Shown: piece by piece, positions 15,856 through 24,586 of the stretch | How the letters are laid out: each line of letters starts with the position of its first letter | Numbering within the stretch: the stretch's first letter is position 1 | Source: Oscillospiraceae bacterium | GTDB lineage: Bacteria; Bacillota; Clostridia; Oscillospirales; Ruminococcaceae | Reading direction: 5' to 3' | NCBI GenBank assembly: GCA_017427265.1 | Contig: JAFRTG010000007.1 | Span: 1 to 64,000 of the forward strand | DNA length: 64,000 nucleotides | The notes under the pieces: model-generated | Told to the model about the DNA's origin: nothing | The model's input: the letters and a program-made list of their open reading frames with translations, nothing else | The model's database searches: none | Translations under genes and position numbers: made by a program

Positions 15856-17923
15856 GCTCCGCCTCCTGCCGCAGTGCATCCAGATCAAGGTCACCGGAAA
15901 AGACCTTCGTTTCCTTGCCGAGTGCGTCCGGAATGATCGAGAAGGTATTGGAAATACCGTCCTGCGCATGACGGAACGGCAGCTTGGATACGGACGAAAG
16001 CGATGCGACCGCGCCGTGCGTATCTCTGCCGTGCATCGGGTTTGCACCCGGAGCAAGCGGAACACCGTGCTTCCGGCCATCCGGGGTGTTGCCGGTCTTT
16101 TTGCCGTACACAACATTGGATGTGATCGTCAGAATGCTCATGGTCGGAACACCGCCGCGATAGGTGTGATGCTTGCGGATCTTGTCCATAAAGGTCTTGA
16201 CGATATCGACAGCAATGCGGTCTACGCGGTCGTCGTCATTGCCGTATTTCGGGAAGTCTCCCTCCACCTCGTAATCCGTCACAATGCCGTTTTCGTCGCG
16301 GATGCACTTTACCTTCGCATACTTAATCGCGCTGAGCGAATCCGCCACGACCGAAAGTCCTGCGATGCCGGTCGCAAAATAACGCTTGACATCACGGTCG
16401 TGCAGCGCCATCTGCAGCTTTTCATAGCTGTATTTATCGTGCATATAATGGATGACATTCAGCGTGTTGACATAGAGTCCCGCCAGCCATTCCATCATCT
16501 GGTCATACTTGTCCATCACGTCGTCATAGTCGAGATAATCTCCGGCGACCGGACGGTATTTCGGTCCGACCTGCACCTTCATCACCTCATCGACGCCGCC
16601 GTTGATTGCATACAGCAGGCATTTCGCCAGATTGGCACGCGCACCGAAGAACTGCATCTCCTTGCCGACGCGCATCGACGAAACACAGCACGCAATCGCA
16701 TAGTCATCGCCGTGCGTGACGCGCATCAGATCGTCGTTTTCATACTGAATCGACGAAGATTTAATCGACATTTTTGCGCAGAAACGCTTGAAATTCTGCG
16801 GCAGTCTTTTAGACCAGAGCACGGTCATATTCGGCTCCGGCGCCGTGCCGAGATTGTTCAGCGTATTCAGATAGCGGAACGAATTCTTCGTAACCATGTG
16901 CTGACCTTCAACAGACACACCGCCGATGGACTCCGTTACCCATGTCGGGTCGCCGGAAAAAAGCGCATTGTATTCCGGTGTGCGCGCAAACTTGACCAGA
17001 CGCAGCTTCATAATAAAATGGTCGATCAGCTCCTGCGCCTGCTCCTCGGTCAGAATGCCGCGGTCAAGGTCGCGCTGAATATAGATATCAAGGAAGGTGG
17101 ACGTTCTGCCGAGGCTCATTGCGGCGCCGTTCTGCTCCTTGACAGCTGCCAGATAGCCAAAATACAGCCACTGAACAGCTTCCTGCGCATTCTGAGCCGG
17201 GCGGGAAATGTCAAAGCCGTAAATCCTGCCGAGTTCGATCAGCTCGCCGAGTGCACGAATCTGCTCGGAAAGCTCCTCGCGCAGCTGAATATTCTCAGAG
17301 GTCATGCGGACAAAATGCGTGGCCTTCTGATGCTCCTTGTCCTCAATCAGACGGTCAACGCCGTAAAGCGCGATTCTGCGGTAATCGCCGATGATGCGGC
17401 CTCTGCCGTAAGCATCAGGCAGACCGGTCAGAATCGCAGATTTTCTCGCAAGGCGCATCTCCGGCGTATAGGCATCGAACACGCCCTGATTATGCGTCTT
17501 GCGGTATTTTGTAAAGATTTCAACAATTTTAGGATCAACCTCATAGCCATACTCTCTGCAGGCCTGCTGCGCCATGCGGATTCCGCCGAACGGCTGCAGT
17601 GCACGCTTGAACGGCTTGTCCGTCTGGAATCCGACGATTTTTTCAAGATCCTTTTGCAGATAGCCGGGGCCGTGCGAGGTAATCGTGGATACGATCTTTG
17701 TATCCATATCCAGCACACCGCCGGCCTCTCGCTCCTGCCGGGAGAGCTCCATAACCTGCTCCCAGAGTTTTGTTGTCGCTTCCGTCGGTCCGCTCAGGAA
17801 GCTCTCATCTCCGTCATAGGGCGTATAATTTTTGTGAATGAAGTCCCGGACATTGATCGAATCACTCCATCTGCCGGCATGGAAGCCATCCCATTCCGGT
17901 GCGAATTCCTTTAACACAGTCAC
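15842..17923 (-). CDS. pflB: Pyruvate formate-lyase body, lacking glycyl-radical domain
   Basis: A 693-residue formate C-acetyltransferase body converting pyruvate plus CoA to acetyl-CoA plus formate. The active-site cysteine pair is in [20 protein letters not shown] near residue 400. The chain follows PflB through [20 protein letters not shown] and [15 protein letters not shown], then ends in an acidic tail. The roughly 65 residues that normally follow, with the radical glycine, are on a separate gene (15377-15616). E. coli PflB is about 760 residues, and the two pieces here sum to 772, so nothing is lost. There is no frameshift: the body has its own stop and the next ORFs have good ribosome sites. 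The start is GTG at 17923 with AAAGGATGAT. Confidence 0.95.
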   Translation of the reverse strand: MTVLKEFAPEWDGFHAGRWSDSINVRDFIHKNYTPYDGDESFLSGPTEATTKLWEQVMELSRQEREAGGVLDMDTKIVSTITSHGPGYLQKDLEKIVGFQTDKPFKRALQPFGGIRMAQQACREYGYEVDPKIVEIFTKYRKTHNQGVFDAYTPEMRLARKSAILTGLPDAYGRGRIIGDYRRIALYGVDRLIEDKEHQKATHFVRMTSENIQLREELSEQIRALGELIELGRIYGFDISRPAQNAQEAVQWLYFGYLAAVKEQNGAAMSLGRTSTFLDIYIQRDLDRGILTEEQAQELIDHFIMKLRLVKFARTPEYNALFSGDPTWVTESIGGVSVEGQHMVTKNSFRYLNTLNNLGTAPEPNMTVLWSKRLPQNFKRFCAKMSIKSSSIQYENDDLMRVTHGDDYAIACCVSSMRVGKEMQFFGARANLAKCLLYAINGGVDEVMKVQVGPKYRPVAGDYLDYDDVMDKYDQMMEWLAGLYVNTLNVIHYMHDKYSYEKLQMALHDRDVKRYFATGIAGLSVVADSLSAIKYAKVKCIRDENGIVTDYEVEGDFPKYGNDDDRVDRIAVDIVKTFMDKIRKHHTYRGGVPTMSILTITSNVVYGKKTGNTPDGRKHGVPLAPGANPMHGRDTHGAVASLSSVSKLPFRHAQDGISNTFSIIPDALGKETKVFSGDLDLDALRQEAEREEK

Positions 17924-18043
17924 ATCATCCTTTCAGCGGCAGGTACCGAACCGCGCAATTCCGCGCATCCGGCACAGTCAGACGGTTCCGGAACAGCATC
18001 TTCCGGTAAACCATCCTTCTTCCCCGGAAGCGCTTTACAGTTT

Positions 18044-18072
18044 ATTATAACACAATCACCGCGAAAATGCAA
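18044..18072 (-). promoter_or_regulatory. Promoter of split pfl operon
   Basis: Minus-strand TTGCAT (18072-18067) and TATAAT (18049-18044) with 17 bp spacing. The roughly 120-nt untranslated leader to 17924 contains GGTTCCGGAAC- and CTTCCCCGGAAG-like short palindromes, but no recognised regulator site. Confidence 0.75.
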
Positions 18073-18150
18073 TACAAAGCACAATCGCCATTCTGACAGA
18101 ATTTTCGTTGTCAGTATACAAATTCCAAGTGAAAACAGCCGGATGGGTAC

Positions 18151-18185
18151 AAAAAGGCTTCCGACATATGCCGGAAGCCTTTTTC
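18151..18185. terminator. Intrinsic terminator after spoVS
   Basis: AAAAAGGCTTCCGxx pairs with xxCGGAAGCCTTTTT around ACATATG. It is symmetric, so active on either strand, and sits downstream of spoVS. Confidence 0.88.
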
Positions 18186-18230
18186 CTTTCCCCGTATCCC
18201 CAGACACCGCAGAACGCCACAGTTTCGTTC

Positions 18231-18491
18231 TCAGCGCGGTTCACAGATCAGTTTCATAGCGGTGCGCTCTTCGCCGTCGATCTCGATGCTGGCAAAGGCC
18301 GGAACGCAGACCAGATCAATACCGATCGGTGCAAGATAGCCTCTTGCGATTGCAATCGACTTGATTGCCTGATTGGCAGCGCCTGCTCCGACAGCCTGCA
18401 CCTCAACGACACGCTGTTCCCGAATGACACCGGCAATCGCGCCGGCCACAGAATTCGGAGTGGAATGAGATGATACTTTCAATACTTCCAT
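18231..18491 (-). CDS. spoVS: Stage V sporulation protein S
   Basis: An 86-residue Alba-like nucleic-acid-binding protein. The sequence MEVLKVSSHSTPNSVAGAIA, then QAVGAGAANQAIKSIAIAR, is near-identical to the SpoVS family. The family acts in sporulation in Bacillus but is also kept in non-sporulating Firmicutes, so it does not prove sporulation here. The ATG at 18491 follows a perfect AGGAGG. It lies downstream of ymdB, as in B. subtilis, but has its own promoter inside the intergenic region. Confidence 0.95.
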   Translation of the reverse strand: MEVLKVSSHSTPNSVAGAIAGVIREQRVVEVQAVGAGAANQAIKSIAIARGYLAPIGIDLVCVPAFASIEIDGEERTAMKLICEPR

Positions 18492-18587
18492 CAGTAACCT
18501 CCTAGTGCTCTCAAAAAACAGATTTTTTGTTTCTATTATAGAACAGGAAATCTTATGCGTACTGTGCTGCATAGTTTCACTGTCTAT

Positions 18588-18616
18588 AGTATAATACATT
18601 TCACGAAAAAAGTCAA
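18588..18616 (-). promoter_or_regulatory. Promoter of spoVS
   Basis: Minus-strand TTGACT (18616-18611) and TATACT (18593-18588) with 17 bp spacing, about 97 bp upstream of the spoVS start and just after the ymdB stop codon. Confidence 0.75.
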
Positions 18617-18627
18617 GGTGTTCACAA

Positions 18628-19401
18628 TTAGTTTGTAGAATCACTCATAAACACACGCTCGATTTTGGTACAAATGCCGATTTTGCTATCAATTTCCAGG
18701 CAAACTGCATTCAAAATACAGGGGCCGGGTGCTTCCGCAAACTGCACGGGTCGGTGAAAGCGCTGCTTTTCAATCGCAAGCTCCGGCAAAACACCGAGCA
18801 CAGACCTTGCACCGCCGACCATTCCGACATCCGTCAGGTATCCGGTGCGTCCGTCGAGAATCTCGGCGTCGGCTGTCTGAACATGCGTGTGGGTTCCGAT
18901 GACAGCCGAAACACGCCCGGAAAGATACCAGCCCATGGCGCGCTTCTCCGAGGTTGCCTCCGCGTGAAAATCAAGCAGGATATTTTTTGTATCGAGCCCG
19001 GCAAGCAGGCCGTCGATTACCGTAAAAGGATTATCAAGCGCATCCATGAAAGCCGTACCCATCAGATTGATGACCGCAACCGAATACGAACCGAAATCGA
19101 GAACACAGACACCGCTGCCCGGCGCACCTTCCGGATAATTGGCCGGCCGCAGAATCCGTTCATTGTCATAGAGCTCATCGCATTTGCGGCGAAAACAGTG
19201 ATTGCCCGTCGTGATGACATCCGCGCCGCCGGAAAACAGCATATCCGCGGAATACGGCGTAATACCGTTGCCCTGCGCAGAATTTTCACCGTTCACGACA
19301 ATCAGGTCGGCACCGTACTGCCGTTTGAGCTTCGGTGCATTCCGGCAGAAGCATTCGCAGCCGGCCTCGCCGACAACGTCACCGAACATCAGTAACTTCA
19401 T
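18628..19401 (-). CDS. ymdB: YmdB-family metallophosphoesterase (TIGR00282)
   Basis: A 257-residue calcineurin-like phosphoesterase. Metal-site motifs are visible in order: FGDVVGEAG (residue 7), VNGENSAQGNG (36), TTGNHCF (65), DFHAEATSEK (145) and GTHTHVQTAD (170). In B. subtilis YmdB has 2',3'-cyclic nucleotide phosphodiesterase activity and affects biofilm and late adaptive gene expression. The neighbouring spoVS is the conserved partner. The start has a GGAGGAATTGC ribosome site and lies 15 bp after the preceding hypothetical gene. Confidence 0.93.
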   Translation of the reverse strand: MKLLMFGDVVGEAGCECFCRNAPKLKRQYGADLIVVNGENSAQGNGITPYSADMLFSGGADVITTGNHCFRRKCDELYDNERILRPANYPEGAPGSGVCVLDFGSYSVAVINLMGTAFMDALDNPFTVIDGLLAGLDTKNILLDFHAEATSEKRAMGWYLSGRVSAVIGTHTHVQTADAEILDGRTGYLTDVGMVGGARSVLGVLPELAIEKQRFHRPVQFAEAPGPCILNAVCLEIDSKIGICTKIERVFMSDSTN

Positions 19402-19416
19402 GCAATTCCTCCGCTG

Positions 19417-19839
19417 TCAGTCTTCTTCCACGATCACAAGCTGACCGCCATGCGGCTGCTCATTCTGAACCGGAACCGTTACCGTTTCTGTTGAAGGAAC
19501 AGACTGCTCAGAATCAATCTGCACTTCCTCGACGACCACGCCGTCCTCAAGAATCATTGTCTGCGGCTGAACAATCTGTGTTTCTTCGGCAGGTCCTGTC
19601 ACGATGCTGCCGTTTTCATCGGTCACGACCGGTTCTGTCTCTGTCTGCTGCTTGGCCTGCAGCACATCCCAGATATCCGTTTCCGGCAGCGGTTCGGTTT
19701 CCTCCTGCGGCTGATAAACCGCCGGAAGCGATTCTGTACCTTCCTCTGTATCCCGGTTTTTGGCCGCGGAAATAATCGCAATCAAACCAAATACTGCAAA
19801 AACTGCTGCGGCAATCGCTAAAATTTCTTTCTTTTCCAT
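19417..19839 (-). CDS. Single-pass membrane protein with acidic extracytoplasmic tail
   Basis: A 140-residue protein I do not recognise. Residues 5-26 form one hydrophobic segment followed by KNRD, giving a predicted anchor with the rest outside the membrane. The remaining 110 residues are low-complexity, rich in E, T, Q, P and V, with no cysteine. The end (GGQLVIVEED) is strongly acidic. It is placed 15 bp after the recombinase gene and 15 bp before ymdB, so it is probably cotranscribed with both. It may be a surface or division-related linker protein, but no function can be assigned. Confidence 0.6.
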   Translation of the reverse strand: MEKKEILAIAAAVFAVFGLIAIISAAKNRDTEEGTESLPAVYQPQEETEPLPETDIWDVLQAKQQTETEPVVTDENGSIVTGPAEETQIVQPQTMILEDGVVVEEVQIDSEQSVPSTETVTVPVQNEQPHGGQLVIVEED

Positions 19840-19854
19840 AATGATTCCCCATTC

Positions 19855-20844
19855 TTACTTCTTGGAAGTATGCCGGCGTTCCCCCGCCAGCGGATTGCTG
19901 TCGATCGCATCCTGCCGCTGACGGCTGGACAGATGCGTATAGATCTCCGTTGTTGAAACAGACTGATGGCCAAGAATATCCTTGAGCGTCAGCATATCTG
20001 CATTTCCGTGCTGATACATCAGCGTCGCAGCCGTGTGACGCAGCTTATGCGTGGAAAGCCCTTTTCCGGAAAGTCCGGCAGCAGCAAGTGTCTGCTCAAC
20101 GATCTGCTGAACCCTGCGGCGGCTGATTCTGCGGTGATTTCTGCTCAGGAACAGCGCATTCGGCTCCTCCGGAGGATTTTCGCGCGCATCCAGATAATCC
20201 TGAATCGCAGAAAGACATGCATCATTGAGATAGACAATGCGTTCCTTGCTGCCTTTTCCGAATACGCGGATCTGCCGGTTAAAAAAATCGACATCCCCGA
20301 CATTCATACCGACCAGCTCCGCAAGACGAAAACCGCAGTTCAGAAACAGTGTCACGATGCAGTAATCGCGCAGCGTGTCATGCGAAGGGGATTCCTCGGC
20401 GCTCTGCAGCATCCGCTGGCTCTCCTCCAGTGTCAGAAAACGCGGGAGCGTCTTTTTGACGGCCGGAAGCTCCAGATTCTGACAGGGATCGGCGCGCAGC
20501 AGCCCTTTGGTCTTGGTCAGATATTTGAACAGGCTGCGGACAGCACTCAGCCGCCGCGCCACGGAACGCGGCGTATTTCCGCGGTCATCCCGCAGGTACC
20601 GGATATAATCGTACAGCACGGCAACCGTCACGCGCTCCAGCTCGGAAACAGTGATCTCCGAGAGCTCCACATCAGCAGCATCTGCTGCTGGCCGTTTCTG
20701 ATCCATACAGTGGAGCCAGCGCAGAAACAGCGCATTATCGGCATAATATTCCGAAACAGTCCGCTTTGCTTTTCCGCGGATGACATCCAGATAGGTCAGA
20801 TAATCGCTGAAAAAAAGCGGAAGCTGACTGCGGTCGATTTCCAT
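19855..20844 (-). CDS. Tyrosine recombinase of XerC/XerD type
   Basis: A 329-residue site-specific recombinase. The N-terminal SAM-like core-binding domain (1-115) precedes the catalytic domain with the full R-K-H-R-H-Y set: arginine in GFRLAELVG, lysine in GKGSKER, HKLRHTAAT, GHQSV and the nucleophile in EIYTHLS. Length and absence of phage genes nearby favour a housekeeping Xer enzyme for chromosome dimer resolution over a phage integrase. The ATG at 20844 has an AAAGGGGG ribosome site 8 bp away; upstream in-frame sequence runs through the promoter. Confidence 0.88.
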   Translation of the reverse strand: MEIDRSQLPLFFSDYLTYLDVIRGKAKRTVSEYYADNALFLRWLHCMDQKRPAADAADVELSEITVSELERVTVAVLYDYIRYLRDDRGNTPRSVARRLSAVRSLFKYLTKTKGLLRADPCQNLELPAVKKTLPRFLTLEESQRMLQSAEESPSHDTLRDYCIVTLFLNCGFRLAELVGMNVGDVDFFNRQIRVFGKGSKERIVYLNDACLSAIQDYLDARENPPEEPNALFLSRNHRRISRRRVQQIVEQTLAAAGLSGKGLSTHKLRHTAATLMYQHGNADMLTLKDILGHQSVSTTEIYTHLSSRQRQDAIDSNPLAGERRHTSKK

Positions 20845-20881
20845 TCGGCACGCCCCCTTTCCGGATCCTTCTTTTTCTTTT

Positions 20882-20910
20882 ATTATACCCGATTCCGTAT
20901 TTTTTTTCAA
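20882..20910 (-). promoter_or_regulatory. Promoter of xer-ymdB operon
   Basis: Minus-strand TTGAAA (20910-20905) and TATAAT (20887-20882) with 17 bp spacing. Confidence 0.75.
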
Positions 20911-20957
20911 GTCCTGCAGCAAACATTTTTCCGGGCTTCGGGATTGCCTGCCGCTGC

Positions 20958-20986
20958 TTGACAGAATCACGTATTTATGTTATAAT
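20958..20986 (+). promoter_or_regulatory. Promoter of Fur-family gene
   Basis: TTGACA (20958-20963) and TATAAT (20981-20986) with 17 bp spacing, both consensus. It is divergent from the xer promoter. Confidence 0.88.
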
Positions 20987-21024
20987 CAAATGGAAATATA
21001 CAGTCTGCAGCGAGGTGAAACATC

Positions 21025-21546
21025 ATGCAGCGAAAAAACAGTTATCAGACAAAACAGAAGGCACTGATTCTGGAATATCTTGAAACCCATCCGGAACGTC
21101 ATATTACGGCGGCTGAACTGCTGCACGCGCTGACCGAGAACGGCACGCCGATGGGTGCAGCAACAATCTACAGGCAGCTTGAAAAGCTCGAACAGGACGG
21201 CCTTGTCCGGCGGTATTCGCTTGACGACCGCGGAAGCGCCTGCTGGCAGTATGCCGGGGAAGAGGCCAAAGCCGGTACATGTCATTCGCATTTTCATTTG
21301 AAATGCACGGTCTGCGGCAGACTGTTTCATCTTGACTGCAGCCATCTGCATGAAATCGCGCATCACGTCGCTGCCGATCACGGCTTTCAGATTGACCCCT
21401 CGCGCACGGTTTTTTACGGCCTGTGCAGACAATGCGATTCGGGCGCATCCGGCAGCATGGCAGACGATCTGCACGATTCCGGATGCTGCTGCCATTCGCA
21501 TGAATCCTGCACGGAAACCTCAGAGCACCCCGATTGCGATCACTGA
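21025..21546 (+). CDS. Fur-family metalloregulator with Cys/His-rich tail
   Basis: A 173-residue Fur superfamily repressor. The winged-helix part (residues 10-75) contains the recognition segment [19 protein letters not shown]. The dimerisation domain has [20 protein letters not shown] and a second CxxC (CRQC) forming the structural zinc site. After CRQC an unusual tail adds about 35 residues ending CCCHSHESC and HPDCDH, rich in metal ligands. Zinc or peroxide sensing cannot be distinguished from sequence. The start has a GAGGTG ribosome site. The next gene, queF, begins 18 bp downstream. Confidence 0.87.
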   Translation: MQRKNSYQTKQKALILEYLETHPERHITAAELLHALTENGTPMGAATIYRQLEKLEQDGLVRRYSLDDRGSACWQYAGEEAKAGTCHSHFHLKCTVCGRLFHLDCSHLHEIAHHVAADHGFQIDPSRTVFYGLCRQCDSGASGSMADDLHDSGCCCHSHESCTETSEHPDCDH

Positions 21547-21563
21547 AAAAAGGAGTTTTTCAA

Positions 21564-22058
21564 ATGAAAGAACGCAATAAGGAAACGGAAGGCATCACAC
21601 TGCTCGGACAGCAGAAAACCAAATACCCCTCTGACTACGATCCTTCCGTACTGGAAACCTTCGAGAACAAGCATCCGGACAGAGATTACTTCGTAAAATT
21701 CAACTGTCCGGAGTTCACGAGTCTCTGTCCGATCACCGGTCAGCCGGATTTCGCTACGATCTATATTTCTTATGTTCCGCGCATCAAAATGGTCGAAAGC
21801 AAATCCCTGAAGCTCTATCTGTTCAGCTTCCGCAATCACGGTGATTTCCACGAGGACTGCGTCAATATCATCATGAACGACCTGATTCAGCTGATGGAGC
21901 CCGCTTATATCGAGGTCTGGGGAAAATTTCTGCCGCGCGGCGGCATCTCAATCGACCCCTACTGCAATTACGGGATGCCTGGAACCAAGTGGGAGCAGGT
22001 TGCATGGGACCGGCTGACACATCACGATCTCTATCCGGAACCGGTCAACAACCGCTGA
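21564..22058 (+). CDS. queF: NADPH-dependent 7-cyano-7-deazaguanine reductase
   Basis: A 164-residue unimodular QueF that reduces preQ0 to preQ1 in queuosine synthesis. The catalytic cysteine is in [12 protein letters not shown] (residue 55 region), and the family motif [20 protein letters not shown] is present, followed by the C-terminal [14 protein letters not shown] chose the ATG at 21564, which follows an AAAAGGAG ribosome site. No other queuosine gene is in the window. It lies between a Fur-family and a WYL regulator and is probably cotranscribed with both. Confidence 0.95.
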   Translation: MKERNKETEGITLLGQQKTKYPSDYDPSVLETFENKHPDRDYFVKFNCPEFTSLCPITGQPDFATIYISYVPRIKMVESKSLKLYLFSFRNHGDFHEDCVNIIMNDLIQLMEPAYIEVWGKFLPRGGISIDPYCNYGMPGTKWEQVAWDRLTHHDLYPEPVNNR

Positions 22059-22066
22059 GGGTTCCC

Positions 22067-23047
22067 ATGGAACACGAACGCATTCTGCATATCCTGGAAT
22101 ATCTGACGCGCTTCACTAATTCCGGACGGACTGCAACCATTCAGGATATCCGCGCCTATCTTGCAGAGCACTACAGCCTGCAGAGCGTTTCTGCACTGAC
22201 GATCCGCCGCGACCTTGACCGTCTCATCACAGCCGGCTACGATATCCGGATTACGCACGGCGCCCACAATACCGCACAGTACAGTCTGCACACACGCAGC
22301 TTTTCATTCAACGAGATTCGATTCATTGTTGATTCCGTTTCCATCAATAAATTCATCTCGGAGCGAAAAAAACGTCAGATGCTCCGCAAATTTGAATCCT
22401 TCTGCTCGGAAGAGGAGCTGCGCAGACTCGACAGCCGCATCGTGCTGAACGGCCCCGGCACGCCCTCGACCGATCTGCTGGATAATCTGGAAAAGGTCCA
22501 TGACCTGATCTCACAGAAGCGAAAAATCAACTTTGAATACGGCAAATTCGATGTTTCCGGGCAAATGAAGTTCTACCAGAAAAGCAGGGAAATGATTCCC
22601 TGCCGCGTTGTATATTCACGCGAACGCTTTTACCTCAAATGCGTCGATGAGCAGACCGGCGCGGAACGGACTTACCGCATTGACCGGATGCGGCATATCA
22701 CGCCGGGCGGAAAAATCAGCCGCAGACCGCAGCTTTCAAGACCGGACGGCGCCGTGCTCGGCATGTTTCCGCCGGAACAGTATGTCACTGTAACGCTTCG
22801 CGTTATCGGCGTGCTGCTTGACGATATGCTGGAGCATCTTGAGAAATATGCAAGTGTCCGGAAGGATCCGGATCCTGCATGGGTACAGATTCAGGCGCGC
22901 ATCGGTATCAGCCCGGATTTCTATCGCTGGGCAATGGAATACGGTGCTAATCTTGAAGTGCTGGCGCCTGAAAACATCCGGGAAGAGATGGCAGAAAAGC
23001 TGCGTCAGGCTCTTCAGCTTTATGCGCAATCATCCGACCAAAAATAA
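22067..23047 (+). CDS. WYL-domain transcriptional regulator
   Basis: A 326-residue regulator with an N-terminal winged helix-turn-helix (residues 1-75; VSALTIRRDLDRLITAGYDI is the recognition region) and a WYL ligand-binding domain in the middle. The WYL triplet reads F-Y-L here (SRERFYLKC near residue 195), followed by YRIDRM. A C-terminal WCX-like extension contains the VLAPENIREEMAEKL segment. Family members sense nucleic acids or nucleotides and often act as repressors. The start at 22067 has a TGAGGG ribosome site and lies 8 bp after queF, so translation is probably coupled. Confidence 0.85.
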   Translation: MEHERILHILEYLTRFTNSGRTATIQDIRAYLAEHYSLQSVSALTIRRDLDRLITAGYDIRITHGAHNTAQYSLHTRSFSFNEIRFIVDSVSINKFISERKKRQMLRKFESFCSEEELRRLDSRIVLNGPGTPSTDLLDNLEKVHDLISQKRKINFEYGKFDVSGQMKFYQKSREMIPCRVVYSRERFYLKCVDEQTGAERTYRIDRMRHITPGGKISRRPQLSRPDGAVLGMFPPEQYVTVTLRVIGVLLDDMLEHLEKYASVRKDPDPAWVQIQARIGISPDFYRWAMEYGANLEVLAPENIREEMAEKLRQALQLYAQSSDQK

Positions 23048-23087
23048 GCTCCGCCGCATGAACGGCGACATCTGCATAGAAGAATTC

Positions 23088-23131
23088 CGCCATAGTATTC
23101 CGATCGGAAGTCAGAATACTATGGCGTTTTC
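23088..23131 (+). terminator. Terminator after WYL regulator
   Basis: A perfect 13-bp inverted repeat (CGCCATAGTATTC at 23088-23100 and GAATACTATGGCG at 23114-23126) with a 13-nt loop containing CGATCG, followed by TTTT. Only 3 bp separate it from the next -35 box. Confidence 0.8.
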
Positions 23132-23133
23132 TA

Positions 23134-23163
23134 TTGACAGCGCAGCGGTATTTGTGCTATAAT
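23134..23163 (+). promoter_or_regulatory. Promoter of GNAT gene
   Basis: TTGACA (23134-23139) and TATAAT (23158-23163) with 18 bp spacing. Confidence 0.8.
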
Positions 23164-23202
23164 TGTTCCTGTCATGAATTATAATTCAGGGAGTTATTAT
23201 CA

Positions 23203-23658
23203 ATGAACATTGAATACCGGAAAGCGGACAAAGAAGATGCGGAATTACTGATAGATATTTATAATTCCGCGTTTTACCGTGATTTTTTGAAATACGGTGA
23301 ATGTCCTGCATATGGACAGACAAAAGAAATGATGGAAAAATCCATTATCAATTACCCCAAGTTCATTATTTTATTTAACGGTGAACCGGTCGGCTGTGTT
23401 TCGTGCAAACAGATTGAAGCAGGTGTATATGCAGTTGGCTGCTTATGTATTATTCCGGCGTATCAAGGGAAAGGAATCGGAACACAGGCAATCAAATTTA
23501 TTACATCGTACTATAAGGACTGGGACAAATTTACGCTCATCACACCCGTTGACAAAACAGAAAATGTTAAATTCTATACAGAAAAATGCGGGTTTGATAT
23601 CGTGTCCACTGAAATGGACGGAAATGTGAAAGTCGCAAGATTTGTTTTAGAGAGATAG
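23203..23658 (+). CDS. GNAT-family N-acetyltransferase
   Basis: A 151-residue acetyltransferase. The acetyl-CoA site is recognisable as CIIPAYQGKGIGTQAIKFI (motif A with QGKGIG) near residue 90, followed by the NVKFYTEKCGFDIV segment typical of motif B. The acceptor substrate is unknown. The gene is visibly richer in A and T than its neighbours and stands alone between its own promoter and a hairpin, which could mean more recent acquisition. The ribosome site is a weak AGGGAG. Confidence 0.85.
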   Translation: MNIEYRKADKEDAELLIDIYNSAFYRDFLKYGECPAYGQTKEMMEKSIINYPKFIILFNGEPVGCVSCKQIEAGVYAVGCLCIIPAYQGKGIGTQAIKFITSYYKDWDKFTLITPVDKTENVKFYTEKCGFDIVSTEMDGNVKVARFVLER

Positions 23659-23693
23659 ATTAAAGTTTATCTCTGAAATCTGATAAACGCAAT

Positions 23694-23723
23694 GCCCCGA
23701 AGCGCCTTAACATGCTTCGGGGC
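23694..23723. terminator. Terminator-like hairpin between GNAT gene and dapB
   Basis: GCCCCGAAGC pairs with GCTTCGGGGC around a 10-nt loop. Neither strand has a proper T run, so it may act only partly, but it sits between two convergent genes. Confidence 0.5.
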
Positions 23724-23752
23724 AAAACTTATGTATGGAAATCCGCCATTCA

Positions 23753-24520
23753 TCAGGATTCAGCAAGCAGGTCTGTCATATTGTAGAGACCCGGCTTCTT
23801 GCCAATCAGGAACACAGCTGCATTGACAGAGCCCTCTGCGAAAACACGCTTGGAATATGCCGAATGCGTCAGGGAGATGCACTCGTCCGGGCCTGCAAAC
23901 AGTACCTCGTGTTCGCCGACAATCGTGCCGCCGCGGACAGAATGCATACCGATTTCCGTCATTTCACGCTTTTTCCGGACGCTGTGGCGGTCATAGACAA
24001 GATGCTTCGGCGGGTCTGTTTCCTCGCAGATCGCGTTTGCAAGCATCAGAGCCGTTCCGGACGGCGCGTCAATCTTCTGATTGTGGTGCTTTTCGATGAT
24101 CTCAATGTCAAAGCGGTTACCGAGCACCGCAGCAGCCTTTTTCGCAAGCGCCATCAGAAGCTGAATACCGAGCGACATATTGCCGGACGCAAACAGCGCG
24201 ACATTCGCAGATGCCTGCTGAATCTTTGCCTGCTGTGCCTCAGAATAACCGGTGGTTGCAAGCAGAACCGGCGTACCGGTTGCCTGTGCATATTCCAGCA
24301 GTGCATCCAGAGAATCCGGGTGGCTGTAATCAATGATGACATCAGGCTTTTCAGGCATTTCCGCCGGGGTCTTATAAACCGGCACCGAAATGCCGTCCGC
24401 GCTGCAAATATCAATACCGCAAAGCACTTCACAGTCGGAGCGTTCCGCTACGGACGCAAGAACATTCCGGCCCATTTTTCCGCCGATACCGCTGATCGCA
24501 ATTTTTACCATATTTTTCAT
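23753..24520 (-). CDS. dapB: 4-hydroxy-tetrahydrodipicolinate reductase
   Basis: A 255-residue NAD(P)H-dependent reductase of the diaminopimelate/lysine pathway. The nucleotide-binding GIGGKMGR lies at residues 11-18, and the catalytic site appears as EKHHNQKIDAPSGTA near residue 143. Two start codons three residues apart (24520 and 24511) share an AAGGAAAGGA ribosome region, so the exact start is uncertain. It is the last gene of the riboswitch-controlled asd-dapA-dapB operon, 66 bp after dapA. Confidence 0.96.
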   Translation of the reverse strand: MKNMVKIAISGIGGKMGRNVLASVAERSDCEVLCGIDICSADGISVPVYKTPAEMPEKPDVIIDYSHPDSLDALLEYAQATGTPVLLATTGYSEAQQAKIQQASANVALFASGNMSLGIQLLMALAKKAAAVLGNRFDIEIIEKHHNQKIDAPSGTALMLANAICEETDPPKHLVYDRHSVRKKREMTEIGMHSVRGGTIVGEHEVLFAGPDECISLTHSAYSKRVFAEGSVNAAVFLIGKKPGLYNMTDLLAES

Positions 24521-24586
24521 TCCTTTCCTTCATACTGCAATGCCGCCCGGATGCGCTCCGGACGGCATCATTTTTCAGTTTTGCAC

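Noticed and set aside
15968-17914. 648-aa open frame on the plus strand
   Set aside because: It is the antisense shadow of pflB. It has no ribosome site or recognisable domain, and its composition is typical of a reverse-frame translation.
15842-17923. Frameshifted or truncated pflB pseudogene
   Set aside because: The body ends at a clean stop, the missing domain is an intact gene with its own ribosome site, and all catalytic residues are present across the two chains.
19855-20844. Phage or integron integrase marking a mobile element
   Set aside because: There are no phage genes, att-like repeats or tRNA nearby. Length and context favour a housekeeping Xer recombinase.
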